NCBI GenBank assembly: GCA_963281255.1 | Contig: OY725488.1 | Location: forward strand, 10,451,524-10,515,523 | Length of the DNA: 64,000 nt | DNA from: Aphrocallistes beatrix | Lineage: Eukaryota; Porifera; Hexactinellida; Sceptrulophora; Aphrocallistidae | Direction of reading: 5' to 3' | Shown: piece by piece, positions 33,803 through 47,902 of the stretch | Numbering within the stretch: the stretch's first letter is position 1 | How the letters are laid out: every line of letters begins with the position of its first letter | Made by a program: the position numbers and the translations under genes | The notes under the pieces: model-generated | Told to the model about the DNA's origin: nothing | Database searches by the model: none | The model's input: only the letters and a program-made list of their open reading frames with translations

Positions 33803-34428
33803 CCTGTCTCTAGTGTCTAGTCATCTGTTTTTATATTTTTCTATTAAAAAATTGTTTGCTCAAATTCTTGTAAAGTTTTAGATTTTGGATTAAACCATTT
33901 ATTACTTTTTGAATGGGTCTGAAACTGGTTTTGTAGTGAATATATTAACAAGAACAATTTTGTTCAAATTTCGATTTGTATAAAGCTGTTCCAGTACTTC
34001 TATCTCAGTTCTTAATGCATGTACTGTTTCACATCACGACAACAGCTGGTCCAAGATTGACTTGTATCTCGGTCCTCTAGAGTGTAGAATATGAATTTGG
34101 AATCGAAATTTCTATATCTGTAACAGCTTGATTACATTTCACTCCATGAATAGACCCACTTTATAACAAGTTATAATGGAAAATAAGGATTTCAAATACT
34201 TTTGTCCGATTAGAGTATTACAGAAGTGCGCTGTTGTTGAATATTAAAATAAACTAAAGCGAAAAATATATCAATTGTGTATTAGGCAATAAAGCCCATT
34301 TTTTAGGTTAGATCTGTAAGCAAAATACCCTGTTCAAAAAAAAAAAGCAAACATCATTATTTCTTAGACTATTAGACCTTTTTAGGATTTGCATTGCTTG
34401 TATGAAGCGATTACTTTCAATATTCTAG

Positions 34429-37222
<2,794 letters not shown>

Positions 37223-37542
37223 GTGAATATTTGTTTCAGTTCCCATAAGTTAAAATTTTTATCAATTTTGAGTTTTAATATGTACTTGATTAGAGTATAG
37301 AATTCTAATAACTTAAATGCGACTAATCTTACGAATTTGACTTTGTACCCAATATATGTACAGTAGTTCCCTGCCCTTGGAATTATCACTATATCCAATG
37401 TCGATTATATTTCCGTTTTGATCGCCACTCAACATTTACAGTTGTGAACTTTCGAAAATATGCTATGATTAATAACTTGTTTGAACGCGCTCGAATTAAT
37501 GTGCGTTTTTGAAGAAATCGGACGACTTAGGCAAGAGCTATC

Positions 37543-37636
37543 ATGGAGGTCCTCATCGCCATTATCTCCATCCTTATACTATGGTGGATTTTGAAAGACA
37601 TTGATCACCGAAAATATCCTAAATTTCGCGAACAAT
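37543..37636 (+). CDS. Possible first exon of the multipass membrane protein
   Basis: ATG at 37543 begins MEVLIAIISILILWWILKDI, a perfect membrane anchor, followed by a basic stretch. The frame stops at 37647, but a donor GTACGA at 37637 and an acceptor TTTTAG at 37966 would join it in frame to the ATG at 37975 (…REQ-C-N-K-M…). As a stand-alone gene it would be a 34-residue membrane peptide. Both readings are inference. Confidence 0.35.
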
Positions 37637-37974
37637 GTACGAGCTAGAGTTCCTTTTTATCACAGACACCAAATTATTTGTCGCTTTCCTTCTTTGCTAG
37701 AATCCTTTAATTGAAAATAGCCTGTACCAATGAAAGGTAATATCCATGAAAATAAAGCTATTTTAAGGATTTATTAAATAAGGAACATTGATTGTAATAA
37801 TATTATGCGTATATATTATAAAATGGATACATTACTTTACGATATTACTCAATACATTACGATATTACACTACTACATTCTTAGTGAGCAGACCTTGTAG
37901 TATACTATATATAGCCTTCTTCAAATGCATATAACAATACAATCCATTGAACAAATCAAATTTTAGGTAATAAA

Positions 37975-39129
37975 ATGATCCTGATAATTATTGAAGACAT
38001 TCAAATTAGCACACTGCTGCCATTTCTTTTCTTTATCATCATAATATCCATTATCTGGAACATCTTCTTTCTTAAAAGGATCAGGCAGTTAGTTTTATCA
38101 TATCGTGAATGTATGGAAAAGGCAAATACTGATCCATTTGGGAATTTCTTGGAAGCAGCTCATCATCATAAGATCGAAATTCACAAATACATATTATTAC
38201 TTGTAATTAATGTTACTGAAGTGTGTTCGATCCAAATCTATACATTGGGAGCTGCTCTTACGTTTACACGACAGCCTGACGACATTCTAAATTCGTCAAG
38301 ATTTGCAATTCCCAACTGTACCACAGAGTTAGTTCATTTTAATAACATAATTATAGACGCCATGATCGAAATTCCATCCGTTTCCATACTTGTTTCCATT
38401 GGACAAGCTGGACTGTTGTTCTCGATAGCTTTAGGGATTTGTCTTATGAAGTATCTTGATGTGAAGTACCATGACATATATGGAAAAATAGCTCGATACA
38501 TTCGAATGTTTCTTCTGGTCACATTAATGTTTGGAATTTTCTTGATCACCGCAGGATCTGTTCCCCAATTGATGTTTATTCAAAAAGTTGTTGAGCCAAT
38601 ATTGCAACTAATCTACTTCAGTATTTATATTAAACACACACGTGCCTTTTACAAGACACTGAAATGGAGGACAATTTTGTTTCGTGTAAGAGGTGAATCC
38701 CATCGAGTTGTTAAGAGATCTCTCATCAGTATGTATCAGTTTGTAATTATAATGGGTTGTATATTGATCGGTTTTGCCTCCATTATCCTCGCTGAATTCC
38801 TAACACAATATGTCCTACTGATCGCTATCATTCTCTATTACGGTCCTTGCATCTTCAATTATCTCTATGCTACTCCAGACTACCAAACAATTCTTATTAC
38901 ACAGCAACAGATCGAGGCTCTCCACACTTCTGATACATTTATCAGATATATTTCGATATTTCTGATTACATCAGCATCTGCTATAGTTGGATTACAATAC
39001 ATACTGGGTACCTGCTTATTCTTCGGACAAATAATCGTGAATAAACTGAAATATCGATTTGGATATATCCCCACCAGGTTTAGACCCAGCTTGAATGATT
39101 CCCTCCTCGCAGAAGCAGTTCCTCAATGA
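37975..39129 (+). CDS. Multipass membrane protein of unknown family
   Basis: 384 residues with about eight hydrophobic segments: roughly 13-34, 71-97, 135-158, 177-198, 205-221, 253-276, 278-298 and 323-350. Loops carry an N-glycosylation site (NCT at 114) and basic clusters (FLKRIRQ 32-38; KHTRAFYKTLKWR 220-232). The C-tail is hydrophilic. It has no DRY, NPxxY or ion-channel pore motif that I can recognise, so it is not called a GPCR although the size would fit. ATG at 37975 is good, but a spliced upstream exon at 37543 is possible. No frame break in the whole length supports a real gene. Confidence 0.6.
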   Translation: MILIIIEDIQISTLLPFLFFIIIISIIWNIFFLKRIRQLVLSYRECMEKANTDPFGNFLEAAHHHKIEIHKYILLLVINVTEVCSIQIYTLGAALTFTRQPDDILNSSRFAIPNCTTELVHFNNIIIDAMIEIPSVSILVSIGQAGLLFSIALGICLMKYLDVKYHDIYGKIARYIRMFLLVTLMFGIFLITAGSVPQLMFIQKVVEPILQLIYFSIYIKHTRAFYKTLKWRTILFRVRGESHRVVKRSLISMYQFVIIMGCILIGFASIILAEFLTQYVLLIAIILYYGPCIFNYLYATPDYQTILITQQQIEALHTSDTFIRYISIFLITSASAIVGLQYILGTCLFFGQIIVNKLKYRFGYIPTRFRPSLNDSLLAEAVPQ

Positions 39130-40116
39130 GATGTAATGTAGAGAACAAACTCATACTTTATTTGCTCAACTTTATTTTGTACAAAAGGCAAAGCAGTGCT
39201 AGCAAGAGATGGCACTTGTACTTAATAACAGATTGCTCATAGTCATCCAATTTAATCTTATTTTACCTATATTCTATATATAGTACATACACACTTAATG
39301 TGTCAATGGTTGTGGTATTTATATATCTCGATTTCCAAGCATATTAGTCAACTAACTTGATAATTGATGTATCATGATGACGTAATTACAGTCTGTCAAG
39401 ATGAAATTGAGAGTATTTAAAAATCTATGTTTCCAATTCATATAAGTAAATAACTTCTACTCTACATAATATTTGATTATCACTAAAATGTGTCCCTAGA
39501 TTAATAATTGATCTTCAAACCTTGACTCTGGATCACATATTTTCGACGCATTTCCTTAAGAATAAAGCAACACACAGCTAATATCACTTCTAAAGCGCCT
39601 CAATCTTTTTGTTAGGAGATATAGGTCGCTTCAATAGAGTTTCTCATACCACAAAAACTGTATTTAGCATATCACTATGGATGAATCTCACTGTAGTTAA
39701 TGTCTAAGAAAGTAAGCTTAATGTACGATGAATTTATGGATAATTCAAAGCAGATTAGGTTGAGTATGTTGCTGCAGGAATGTCTCATGCGCCGATGAAA
39801 ACACCGCTGTAGCAACACAACAACGATACTGCTACATTGGAATGTAGCGAGAATTGAGTGGAGCGATTGGAATACTGTTCCACTCTTCCACAGTCGTACA
39901 CAATGACAGTTGAATAGTGGAGCAGAGAAGAGAAATTCACCAATTGTTCAATTGTCAAATCTGGTCCTATTTATATTTTCTGTGGCCTGTGACTTAACTG
40001 TCTCGTTGTCAAGTACTCTCCATTGGTATTCAACTGTTCATGCATCCTACAATGTAGCATTGGATTGAGCCTGCAACTCGACATACCTCAATCAGCCTCT
40101 TAGCAACGCATACGAG
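39130..40116. other. Intergenic and promoter of the small gene
   Basis: No gene. 39840-40000 contains several GGAAT/ATTCC and GAGAAGAGAAATTC motifs that resemble heat-shock elements loosely, upstream of the TATA box at 40117. Confidence 0.35.
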
Positions 40117-40124
40117 TATAAATA
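40117..40124 (+). promoter_or_regulatory. TATA box with initiator
   Basis: TATAAATA at 40117. TCAGCTC, an initiator-like site, has its A at 40147, 30 bp downstream, the canonical spacing. The predicted 5' UTR is about 83 nt to the ATG at 40230. Confidence 0.65.
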
Positions 40125-40229
40125 GGAACGGATTCGGAGTGAGATCAGCTCGATCAAGAATACACTCCAATCATCTCTCCACTCTACTCAACCTTACTCT
40201 CTCTTCTCAACTACTAACTCAGCAGTAAG

Positions 40230-40382
40230 ATGATTGGCAAACAGCTCAGCTCTTCCAACAAGAACTCTTCTCGGAAGGAAGTTCTCTCCACACACCTCGA
40301 TGTGCTCACCCCTCTCGATCTACCGATCGGACGTATCGATCTGCCGGTTAACCCTTTCGATTTGCCTGTCGGAGGAGGTTAG
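40230..40382 (+). CDS. Small protein gene, 50 aa, with DLP repeats
   Basis: ATG at 40230 follows the TATA box and initiator. The peptide starts MIGKQLSSSNKNSSRKEVLS and ends with three related units LDLPIGR, IDLPVNP, FDLPVGG. GC content and C-rich codons stand out from the AT-rich flanks. A 57-bp intron is possible: donor G|GTTAGA at 40378, branch-like CTAAC motifs, acceptor TGTCACTATTTCAG at 40434. Splicing would replace the last residues by AHSRVVKLIAVFLI (stop at 40476), giving 63 aa with a hydrophobic tail. No known family recognised. The TATA context makes an inducible or highly expressed gene likely, by inference. Confidence 0.55.
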   Translation: MIGKQLSSSNKNSSRKEVLSTHLDVLTPLDLPIGRIDLPVNPFDLPVGGG

Positions 40383-40479
40383 ATGACAACTCCACCCAAC
40401 TAACTAACTCACTAACACCTTGTCACTATTTCAGCTCATTCTAGAGTTGTTAAGCTTATTGCTGTATTCTTGATCTAAC

Positions 40480-42226
40480 TCAACTGTACCTTTCTTGTTG
40501 AAAGCAAATTAAATTCTACTAAACTGAACTACTTTCTTATAATGGGAATTTGGGATAGTCATAATTAAAATATAGGCATTAGTTGCAAGCTATCTTAAGA
40601 AAGCTAATTAATGGCTGACATATATGGTTAGATGAATGGTAGCAAACTTGCCAATCTACTTTATCATACATATAATACATTCCATATTGAACCCTGGATA
40701 TTAAGAGAATGTTTGCTAATCAATTGCTTCGTTCATTCATAGTAAGTAAATGTTCTAGTGTTGATGCATTATCATTCTATCGAACAAACTTTTACCCGCA
40801 TTCGCTATCAGCATAACAGATTTATTAGACGATGACATATCATAAATGATGAGTAAGCAAAATCCAGATTGTATAAACTCCTCGTTCCAACCGAGTACCA
40901 TTTCGAATTAGAACCGTGTCCGATAATCTGGGTTGTTGTGAGCTGTAGTATTGTAGAGCTCTGTGTTTAGTACTTGTGCTATTTGTATCGTTCTTTTGAA
41001 GATAGATTCGCGAGAGAAAGAGAAGATGATCAACTTATGCTTCATAGAAAATATGGAGCAAGATGTTTATGAATGAGTTACTAACTATATGATTATTACA
41101 TGGTACAGAGTATATTGCTGAATTGGTCTGATGTGAATTAGCAGGCTGTAATTTGAGATGTAATAAGTTCTATTCTATTTCTGTCTAGTTCAGTATAGTC
41201 TCACTCTCGAACCTAATTCTGGTCTAAATTCAATCGAATTTCTAAACATTTGTTCTATACTAAGTGCATGTCAAACATTTCAAACTTCATTCTCACATCA
41301 CTGTTCTCTACATTGATCTCAGGTATGTACGTATTTGTTACTCAGAGATATTTGTATTTATATAATTTGAACAACATCCAATTAAATTATACCATGACAC
41401 TTAACCATAGATGCCATCTTCCCGTTTTGGTGAGACTTCAATTACGTAAGTGTCCCGCTTTTACATGAAATTACCCCATGATGTCCCGCTTTTTTTAATT
41501 TTATGCATAATACTTTCTATTAAGTTCTGCCATTTCCCGCGAAATTTAAAGTTGCGTCCAGCCTTTACCATAGCTCAAGTTGGTATATGTGTTAACGAAT
41601 ATCTCAGAAGGATTATCACACAAGTTAGAGTCCTTTTTAAGAACCACCAGGAGACCAAAAAAATTGTTCATAATAGAGATTCAATACAAATCCTATGTAA
41701 ACAATGAAATTGGGCCCAGAAGATTAGTTCATAGTAAACGAATCTTTCGGGTTCATAATAAGCGATCCTGACTGTATTTATCAATTGCTAATAATTTAGA
41801 AAAATTATACTTACTATATCATTTTATATCTTATTTTGGTAAAATACTTTTAATCTCTTGATTTCTATGATAATTTATAAATGTTCGTTTTCCATATGTT
41901 AGCAATAATTTGTTTAACAAAATACATATCAAGAATGCGAAAATGCCAAAAGAGAACGAGTAAAATTTGTGAACAACTCTTCTAATGTGTAAACCTCCGA
42001 GATGGGACATCATTGGAGTAGATGCTTGTGCTGAATCCAGAGTTCGTCGAGGTTATCCATATTGCCATAAAATAGAAATTAATTGTATTTAGATGTACGT
42101 AGTTACTCAAGCGGTTAACGCGATTAATCGGCGTTAATGTTACTAAACTGAATCGACTCGACTGTTTAATTAGGTATTTTGGTTCCTTCCGGAAATTACG
42201 TACTTAGATTTTCCGGTATGAATCAG
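40480..42226. other. Intergenic with MITE copies
   Basis: About 41400-41600 is a GGGAC-rich MITE copy. About 41625-41775 is a copy of the MITE at 54640-54822 (TTCATAATAAGCG ... GACTG end). No gene is seen; short open frames here have no coding character. Confidence 0.5.
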
Positions 42227-42364
42227 AGGAGAGTAGATGCACAAATTCGGTGAAGAAGGAGAGAACAGAGGAGTTTCATAAAGCCAATGGGAATAAGTTT
42301 AGATTATGAAAACAGAATCATCGTCGTCTCTCAAAATACAGATAACTGTATCCAGCTATTCTAA
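42227..42364 (+). pseudogene. NHL family 1, last-blade fragment
   Basis: Encodes pieces of the family C-terminus (MHKFGEEGENRG; then, after a one-base shift, ISLDYENRIIVVSQ and NCIQLF). TAG stands where relatives have a leucine codon before MHKFG. Nothing upstream belongs to the gene. Confidence 0.75.
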
Positions 42365-43354
42365 TACCTGATATCTACCTGCTTTGACATTGGATGCATA
42401 AACTGTTTACTCAATTTTCAATGTTTATTTATTGGCGTTTACATTGTTCTGTCATTAATTTAATTTTTACATATGATTTTGTTTTGATTCTTTTGTGAGA
42501 AATTTACTGTTTCAACCTTAATTAATCCTATTCTTATACTACTTATCTCAAATTACTTTATTCCACATTACTACGGCATCAGCTTTAACCCAATATAGAA
42601 TTAACCTACAGGAATAAGATCTCCATGCATTCTCAAGCTCTTTTTAAATTTCTGAAACTGAGAATAAGACATTATTTCTATATCTAAACATATCCACACA
42701 ATTCTGCTGTTAAAATACATTTCCAATTACATAGTCAATTGTTGATCGAATTCATCTGTGTGCTATGATGGCACAGCTCCGCTCGCTTTCTTTAAAGTTA
42801 TGCGTTGTAGGTACAAAACAAAAGTAGCACTTGATTCCTGCATGCCACTTCTGAAAGTGGTTGTGCAATAGCACCTCTCAGAGTTGGAATCGGACCCACT
42901 TTTCAGAACTCGACCCGGTCCAATTCTGTCACCTCTATCTGTGCTAAGTGACTAAACCGAGGACCAGTTTTTGGCAAGATTAAGAATGTTAGGCTTTCTA
43001 CAAGGAGTGTAGCTAAGTTTAGGATTCCTGAAATTCTCATTTTCTATCGTTTGCCTATTTGTAGAGTATCAACACTTTTAAATCTATTCAATAATATGCG
43101 ATATATACCATGCATGCGTATTATTTTAGCAGGAACTCCAGAACTAAAGTGGGTTTACTTTAATTAAGCATAATATGCTTATTTACGAATGAACGTACAA
43201 GCCTGAAAATCACATCTGTCTTTTATTAGTTTATATAATCAAACAGGAAGAAATATGCAAGTATATATTCGCGCCCATTTATTTTGTACAATACATACAA
43301 GTATAATTGTATTTTCAATCATTTTTATAATAAATGATTATATTTTATGATAGC
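42365..43354. other. Intergenic
   Basis: AT-rich, no recognisable gene or repeat family. Confidence 0.4.
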
Positions 43355-43726
43355 ATGATTAAGGACATAAAACTGAACCTGATCAAATATGCTGAAGTGT
43401 ATTTATCTTTACTGATGATGCTGTCTCACCACTTTCTTCAATCTTCTCACGGACAGTCATGTAACACAATGTTACCTGCTAACTCTCAAACTATTTTGGA
43501 TTCGAATACTTATCATACTACTGATACAGCTGGACAAACACATCCATTTGATATTAATGGATGGATACGTATCGATGTAGATGGGACTATATATGATCCA
43601 CCAGATTCCATACGATATACCTATGAACTATGTACAGCTACAATATTCCATTTTAATACAGAGAAATTTGATCTCATTGTACAGCATAAGAAAAACAAAT
43701 TCCCTTCTTTTGAATTAGTTGTTTAA
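43355..43726 (+). pseudogene. Eph receptor N-terminal stub
   Basis: ATG at 43355 starts a signal peptide (LIKYAEVYLSLLMMLSHHFL) and the first 60 residues of the ephrin-binding-like domain (GQSCNTMLPANSQTILDSNT), matching the full receptor at 44463. Near 43615 homology ends, and the frame continues with unrelated residues for 40 codons to a stop. DNA after the break (43660-43960) aligns with 60100-60400, so it is the rearranged edge of a duplicated unit. A secreted 124-residue peptide is possible, but a pseudogene is more likely. Confidence 0.8.
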
Positions 43727-44462
43727 TCTTTAAACTTGCAAGATCAGTTTACAATAGAAACTACGATAATTATAGGCTGGAAGGTTAAGCTGTACTATTT
43801 CATTTTACTTTTCTCGGTGTTTAAATCGCTCTTGTTTGCTTCATCTATATCTACTTACACTTGTCAGTGACTAATTATTATGCATAGGCATAATAGGCTC
43901 TGGTAGGGTTATTGAGGTCATGGCACTAACAATCATTTGTTAAAAGCTATTACCTCCCATTAGTTACATATAACAAGCGATTTTCGCTTGCTTGCGCTGC
44001 GCGACTGGCGGACACTTTTGTGTCCGCCAGAGGAGCCATTAGGGCACCTAGGCTCACAATGCCTCACATTGATTAATTATAAGATAGATACAAGGTGGTA
44101 GTCACCAGGTGTGAAGTGGTCCGGTTGAGACTAAAAAGTTTTAGGTCCCGCGAGATCCCATCAGTATATAACTAATTCATCGAGCTTATTCCAAATTAAT
44201 TACCAGATTTGGAATCAGGTCCACTGTTCAACTAATAGAATCTATATCTGAATCCGTATTTGATATTGTTACTCGCTAAACTGAGCTAAATATTATACAT
44301 TATATAAGTCTACACTATAGGATCTAAAGGGCTGGATTCCTGGGAGATGCGCGATTGGATTAAGCTAACACAAACCGGACACGAAACTCGATCTTGTAGA
44401 TAAATTAAGAATGTTTTTTTTCTTTTTAATATAATTTGATTGAATCAAACGATATATATAGC
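43727..44462. other. Intergenic between Eph units
   Basis: 43972-44095 is a truncated Helitron-like 3' end (minus orientation, GGCGGACACTTTTGTGTCCG hairpin). 44150-44460 is the Eph 5' flank, similar to 55970-56190 and 60740-60999. Confidence 0.6.
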
Positions 44463-47400
44463 ATGACTACTGACATGAAACTCATGAAATATCTCGCAAT
44501 ACATCTGTTTATACTAATGATGATGCCTCAACACTACATTCAACCTTCTAATGGACAGTCTTGTAACACAATGTTACCAGCTAACTCTCAAACAATTTTG
44601 GATTCTAACACTTATCATACTATTAATGCAGCTGAACAAATAAACCCATCTGATATTCCTGGATGGATTCGTATCGATGTAGACGGTATTATATATAATA
44701 TGGAAGAAAGATTGGGATGGGTCGCTCTTCTAGATACAGGTAGATGTAGTCCAGCGTATCGTTCTTGTCTCCAAGGAAGTGGTATCAATCTAGATTCTAG
44801 TCTAGAAATGAACTGGATTGTAACAAGTTACTACGAAACTGAAGGTAATGTTATTCATATTCGAGTTAAGTGTATCGCTCTAACAGGATCAGGATTCGCT
44901 ACAGATAGTAGAGACGCATTCCAAATATTCTATCACGAATCTGATCAGAGTATGACAATAACCAATTCTCTTCTCAGTCAGTTCCTACCAGCTGATAGCA
45001 ATAAGACAGTTAGTGGAGTTGTTAGTGCTGAATTCACCAAATCCAAGAGAGGATTCTACATCGGATTCTTTAACAACATTCCATGTCCTGAATTGACTGA
45101 ATTCCTCTTCTATTACTTTGAATGTCCAGCTACAAACACTTCTGATCTTTACTCACTTCCTGCTACTCTAATCCCTAATCCAACTGATGAACTCGTTCAA
45201 GTGAACATCTCTTGTCCAACTAACTCTCTCCATCGAGACCCGCTCCGTCTGGTAGCAGAATGCTACTGGGACGGCACGTGGATACTTCCTGCTGAGAGTG
45301 TGTGTGAGTGTGAGGCTGGCTATTATCTGTCTGTGAGTAATGCTAACAGTAGCATGCCTTGTGTGATGTGTCGTGTTGACACATACAAAGGTGAGACCGG
45401 AAATAGTGAGGAGTGTAGTGTGTGTCCTTTTCGTAGCAGCACACGTGGCATGGAAGGAAGCAGTGAGTGCTTGTGTGATGAGGACTGGTATCGAGGAGAG
45501 GGAGAGAGTGTGAGTGAGAATTGTGGACAGAGTCCTTCTGCAGTTGTGAATCTCCGTGTTGAGAGAGGAGACAGGATTGTATCTCGAGTTGTGTGGGATG
45601 AACCTTTGTATTTGGGATATCGAAGTGAGAATGAGTTGAGGTACAATGTGAGTTATTATCCGAGTTTAACTCCCTCGAGTGAGAAGAGTGTCAGAGATCT
45701 GAGAGAGACTGAGTTAGTGTTGAGCAGTGGAGATGTTGAAGACAGTACAGAGTATGTGTTTGTAGTGACGTCATGGAACTCAGTGAGTTGTGTGTCTGGT
45801 GTGTTTAACAGAGCTAATGTGACAGTGTTGTCTTCTTTCCCAACTCTACTCAACATTAGTTACAACGAAACTACTGGTTATCTTCAATGGAGCTATGAAC
45901 TGTATGGGAAGAGGGATTATGTGTTTGAAATAGATTATACTACTACTGTGTCATCAATATATAATCGAACAGTATCGCAACAACTAAACTCTGATGAGTG
46001 TGAATGTTCCACTAATGTTCTATGTACTTGTATACTATCTACTCCTGATCTAACAACAACGCAAAATGTATTGTTTCATTTATTGGTTAATGTTTCAAGG
46101 ATTTTAGTAGTCACTAATCTCAATTTTTCACATTCAATTTCTCCAGTTGACTATTTTTCTAAAAACTATACTCTCTCCTCATCACTAACTCAATCTTTAT
46201 CCAATTCTACCCTCTCCCCGTCACGAACTCAATCTTTATCCAATTCTACTCTCTCCACATCACTAACTCTCGAATTATCTACTCTGCTTATCACTATTAG
46301 CGTTGTTAGTATCGTTATTGCCTTTTTGATAGCTATTTTCATCATTTTGATCATCGGATTCATGGTTCGACGTCGAAAGTCCGTTCGCTCTAAATTCTCA
46401 CATCAGAAACTTGAGAACACTGTGCTAAAAGGAACAAATCATTCTGATCCAATTCCAGAAAAAATATATCAAGATCCTAATACTATGTATCAAGACCTCA
46501 ACGAAGCAGTCAGGTCACTCACGAAAGAGTTGAATTCTAGTAACATAAAAAAAGAGAGAGTTATCGGGGAAGGGGAATTTGGAGAGGTTTGTATAGGGAC
46601 GCTTCAAGTCAATTACCGGACAGTGCAAGTTGCGATTAAAACTCTGAAACTTAATTGCAGTGAGAAGAGCAAGCAAGACTTCTTCAAAGAAGCCTCCGCC
46701 ATGGCACAATTCAGTCATGAGAACGTGATATATCTGTACGGAGTCACTCTCACTAAACCTATCATGATCGTGACTCCCTTCATGGAGAATGGTTCATTGG
46801 ACAAGTTCCTTATTTGTAATAAGGAAAACATGCTTGTTATTGACTTAGGCAGAATTTGTCATGGTGTTGCTAGGGGCATGTGCTACCTGTCACGAATCGG
46901 ATTCGTTCACCGAGATCTGGCAGCTCGAAATGTCCTCATTGATTCCAATCTCACAGCTAAGATCGCTGACTTTGGTTTGTCTCGTGAGACAGAGGAGGAT
47001 ATCTACAACGTGAAGACAGGTGGTAAGATTCCTGTTCGCTGGACTGCTCCTGAAGCTATTCTGTTTCGCAAGTTTAACATGGCATCAGATGTGTGGAGCT
47101 TTGGGGTTTTGATGTGGGAGGTGATGACTTCTGGTGATGTCCCATACGTCGACAAGGACAATTACCAACTTCTGCAAGATATCCAACAAGGCTATCGCCT
47201 GGAACAACCATGTGACTGTCCAAACCAACTCTACCAACTCATGCTCAAGTGCTGGGACTCTGTGCCTGAAGTCAGACCTACATTCTCAGAGCTGGAGACT
47301 GAGATATCTTCTATGGTCGAGTACAACTTCCTTCCCAAGCCTAAAGGTCGTCCTTCTAGGTCCACTGTGCAAAGTCCCCTCAACTTCACATCCGTGGATG

Positions 47401-47603
47401 AATGGTTGAAACATCTCAATTTGGAGAGGTACAGTGTTAACTTCAAATCGCATGGGTACACGATGATCTCCTCTGTCTGGCACATGTCTGAGCATGATAT
47501 TATGGCCATTGATATTCTTCCCGCTGGTCACAGGAACAAGATAATGAAGAGTATCCATGAAGCGAATAACAAACTTTCCCCTTCTTACTCAGTACTTGTT
47601 TAA
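44463..47603 (+). CDS. Eph-like: Eph receptor tyrosine kinase, full length and intronless
   Basis: 1046 residues from ATG 44463, conserved in the sister copies; the open frame extends further up without ATG. Order: signal peptide 1-31; ephrin-binding-like domain about 32-280 (YYETEGNVIHIRVKC; DAFQIFYHESD; GFYIGFF); cysteine-rich region 280-355; FN3 357-457 and a second FN3-like domain to about 560; Ser/Thr/Asn-rich stalk; TM about 606-635; Eph juxtamembrane YQDPNTMYQDLNEAV with Tyr669 and Tyr676; kinase with GEGEFGEV 702-709, Lys726, Glu743, HRDLAARN 816-823, DFG 836-838, Tyr848, APE 862-864; SAM about 976-1036; C-terminus YSVLV, a class II PDZ ligand like those of Ephs. All catalytic residues are present. 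Vertebrate Eph genes have many introns; this has none. It should act at the plasma membrane in contact signalling; the ligand is not in the window. Confidence 0.95.
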   Translation: MTTDMKLMKYLAIHLFILMMMPQHYIQPSNGQSCNTMLPANSQTILDSNTYHTINAAEQINPSDIPGWIRIDVDGIIYNMEERLGWVALLDTGRCSPAYRSCLQGSGINLDSSLEMNWIVTSYYETEGNVIHIRVKCIALTGSGFATDSRDAFQIFYHESDQSMTITNSLLSQFLPADSNKTVSGVVSAEFTKSKRGFYIGFFNNIPCPELTEFLFYYFECPATNTSDLYSLPATLIPNPTDELVQVNISCPTNSLHRDPLRLVAECYWDGTWILPAESVCECEAGYYLSVSNANSSMPCVMCRVDTYKGETGNSEECSVCPFRSSTRGMEGSSECLCDEDWYRGEGESVSENCGQSPSAVVNLRVERGDRIVSRVVWDEPLYLGYRSENELRYNVSYYPSLTPSSEKSVRDLRETELVLSSGDVEDSTEYVFVVTSWNSVSCVSGVFNRANVTVLSSFPTLLNISYNETTGYLQWSYELYGKRDYVFEIDYTTTVSSIYNRTVSQQLNSDECECSTNVLCTCILSTPDLTTTQNVLFHLLVNVSRILVVTNLNFSHSISPVDYFSKNYTLSSSLTQSLSNSTLSPSRTQSLSNSTLSTSLTLELSTLLITISVVSIVIAFLIAIFIILIIGFMVRRRKSVRSKFSHQKLENTVLKGTNHSDPIPEKIYQDPNTMYQDLNEAVRSLTKELNSSNIKKERVIGEGEFGEVCIGTLQVNYRTVQVAIKTLKLNCSEKSKQDFFKEASAMAQFSHENVIYLYGVTLTKPIMIVTPFMENGSLDKFLICNKENMLVIDLGRICHGVARGMCYLSRIGFVHRDLAARNVLIDSNLTAKIADFGLSRETEEDIYNVKTGGKIPVRWTAPEAILFRKFNMASDVWSFGVLMWEVMTSGDVPYVDKDNYQLLQDIQQGYRLEQPCDCPNQLYQLMLKCWDSVPEVRPTFSELETEISSMVEYNFLPKPKGRPSRSTVQSPLNFTSVDEWLKHLNLERYSVNFKSHGYTMISSVWHMSEHDIMAIDILPAGHRNKIMKSIHEANNKLSPSYSVLV

Positions 47604-47902
47604 CTCTTGCGTTTAGAGGCCTAATTTCAATTGTATATTAGACTTTGGGCTCTAGTGATTATATGTACATATGGATTTTAATTTTAATTTTAGGATTTCA
47701 TCCCTTCCTTTTACTTGCTCTTTATACATTATAATTTGATGTTTTATCTAGTATATTTTGTGCAAATACATCTTTTGGTTTGCTTTTGGTAGTATTTGAA
47801 AATAAGGCACAAAATGTCGACAAACTGATAATGCTGCTCCATTAAGCGACTCATAAGAGACAAAATGTGATATTTGAAACCTACATAATGAATACAATAT
47901 AA
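47604..47902. other. Eph 3' flank
   Basis: AT-rich 3' UTR and flank. No clear additional feature. Confidence 0.4.

Noticed and set aside
45323-45856. Antisense open frames (107 and 66 codons) inside the Eph genes, repeated at 57049-57582 and 61857-62390
   Set aside because: They are conserved only because the sense strand is conserved; the GTG/GAG-rich sense codons happen to leave few antisense stops. No start context or independent homology.
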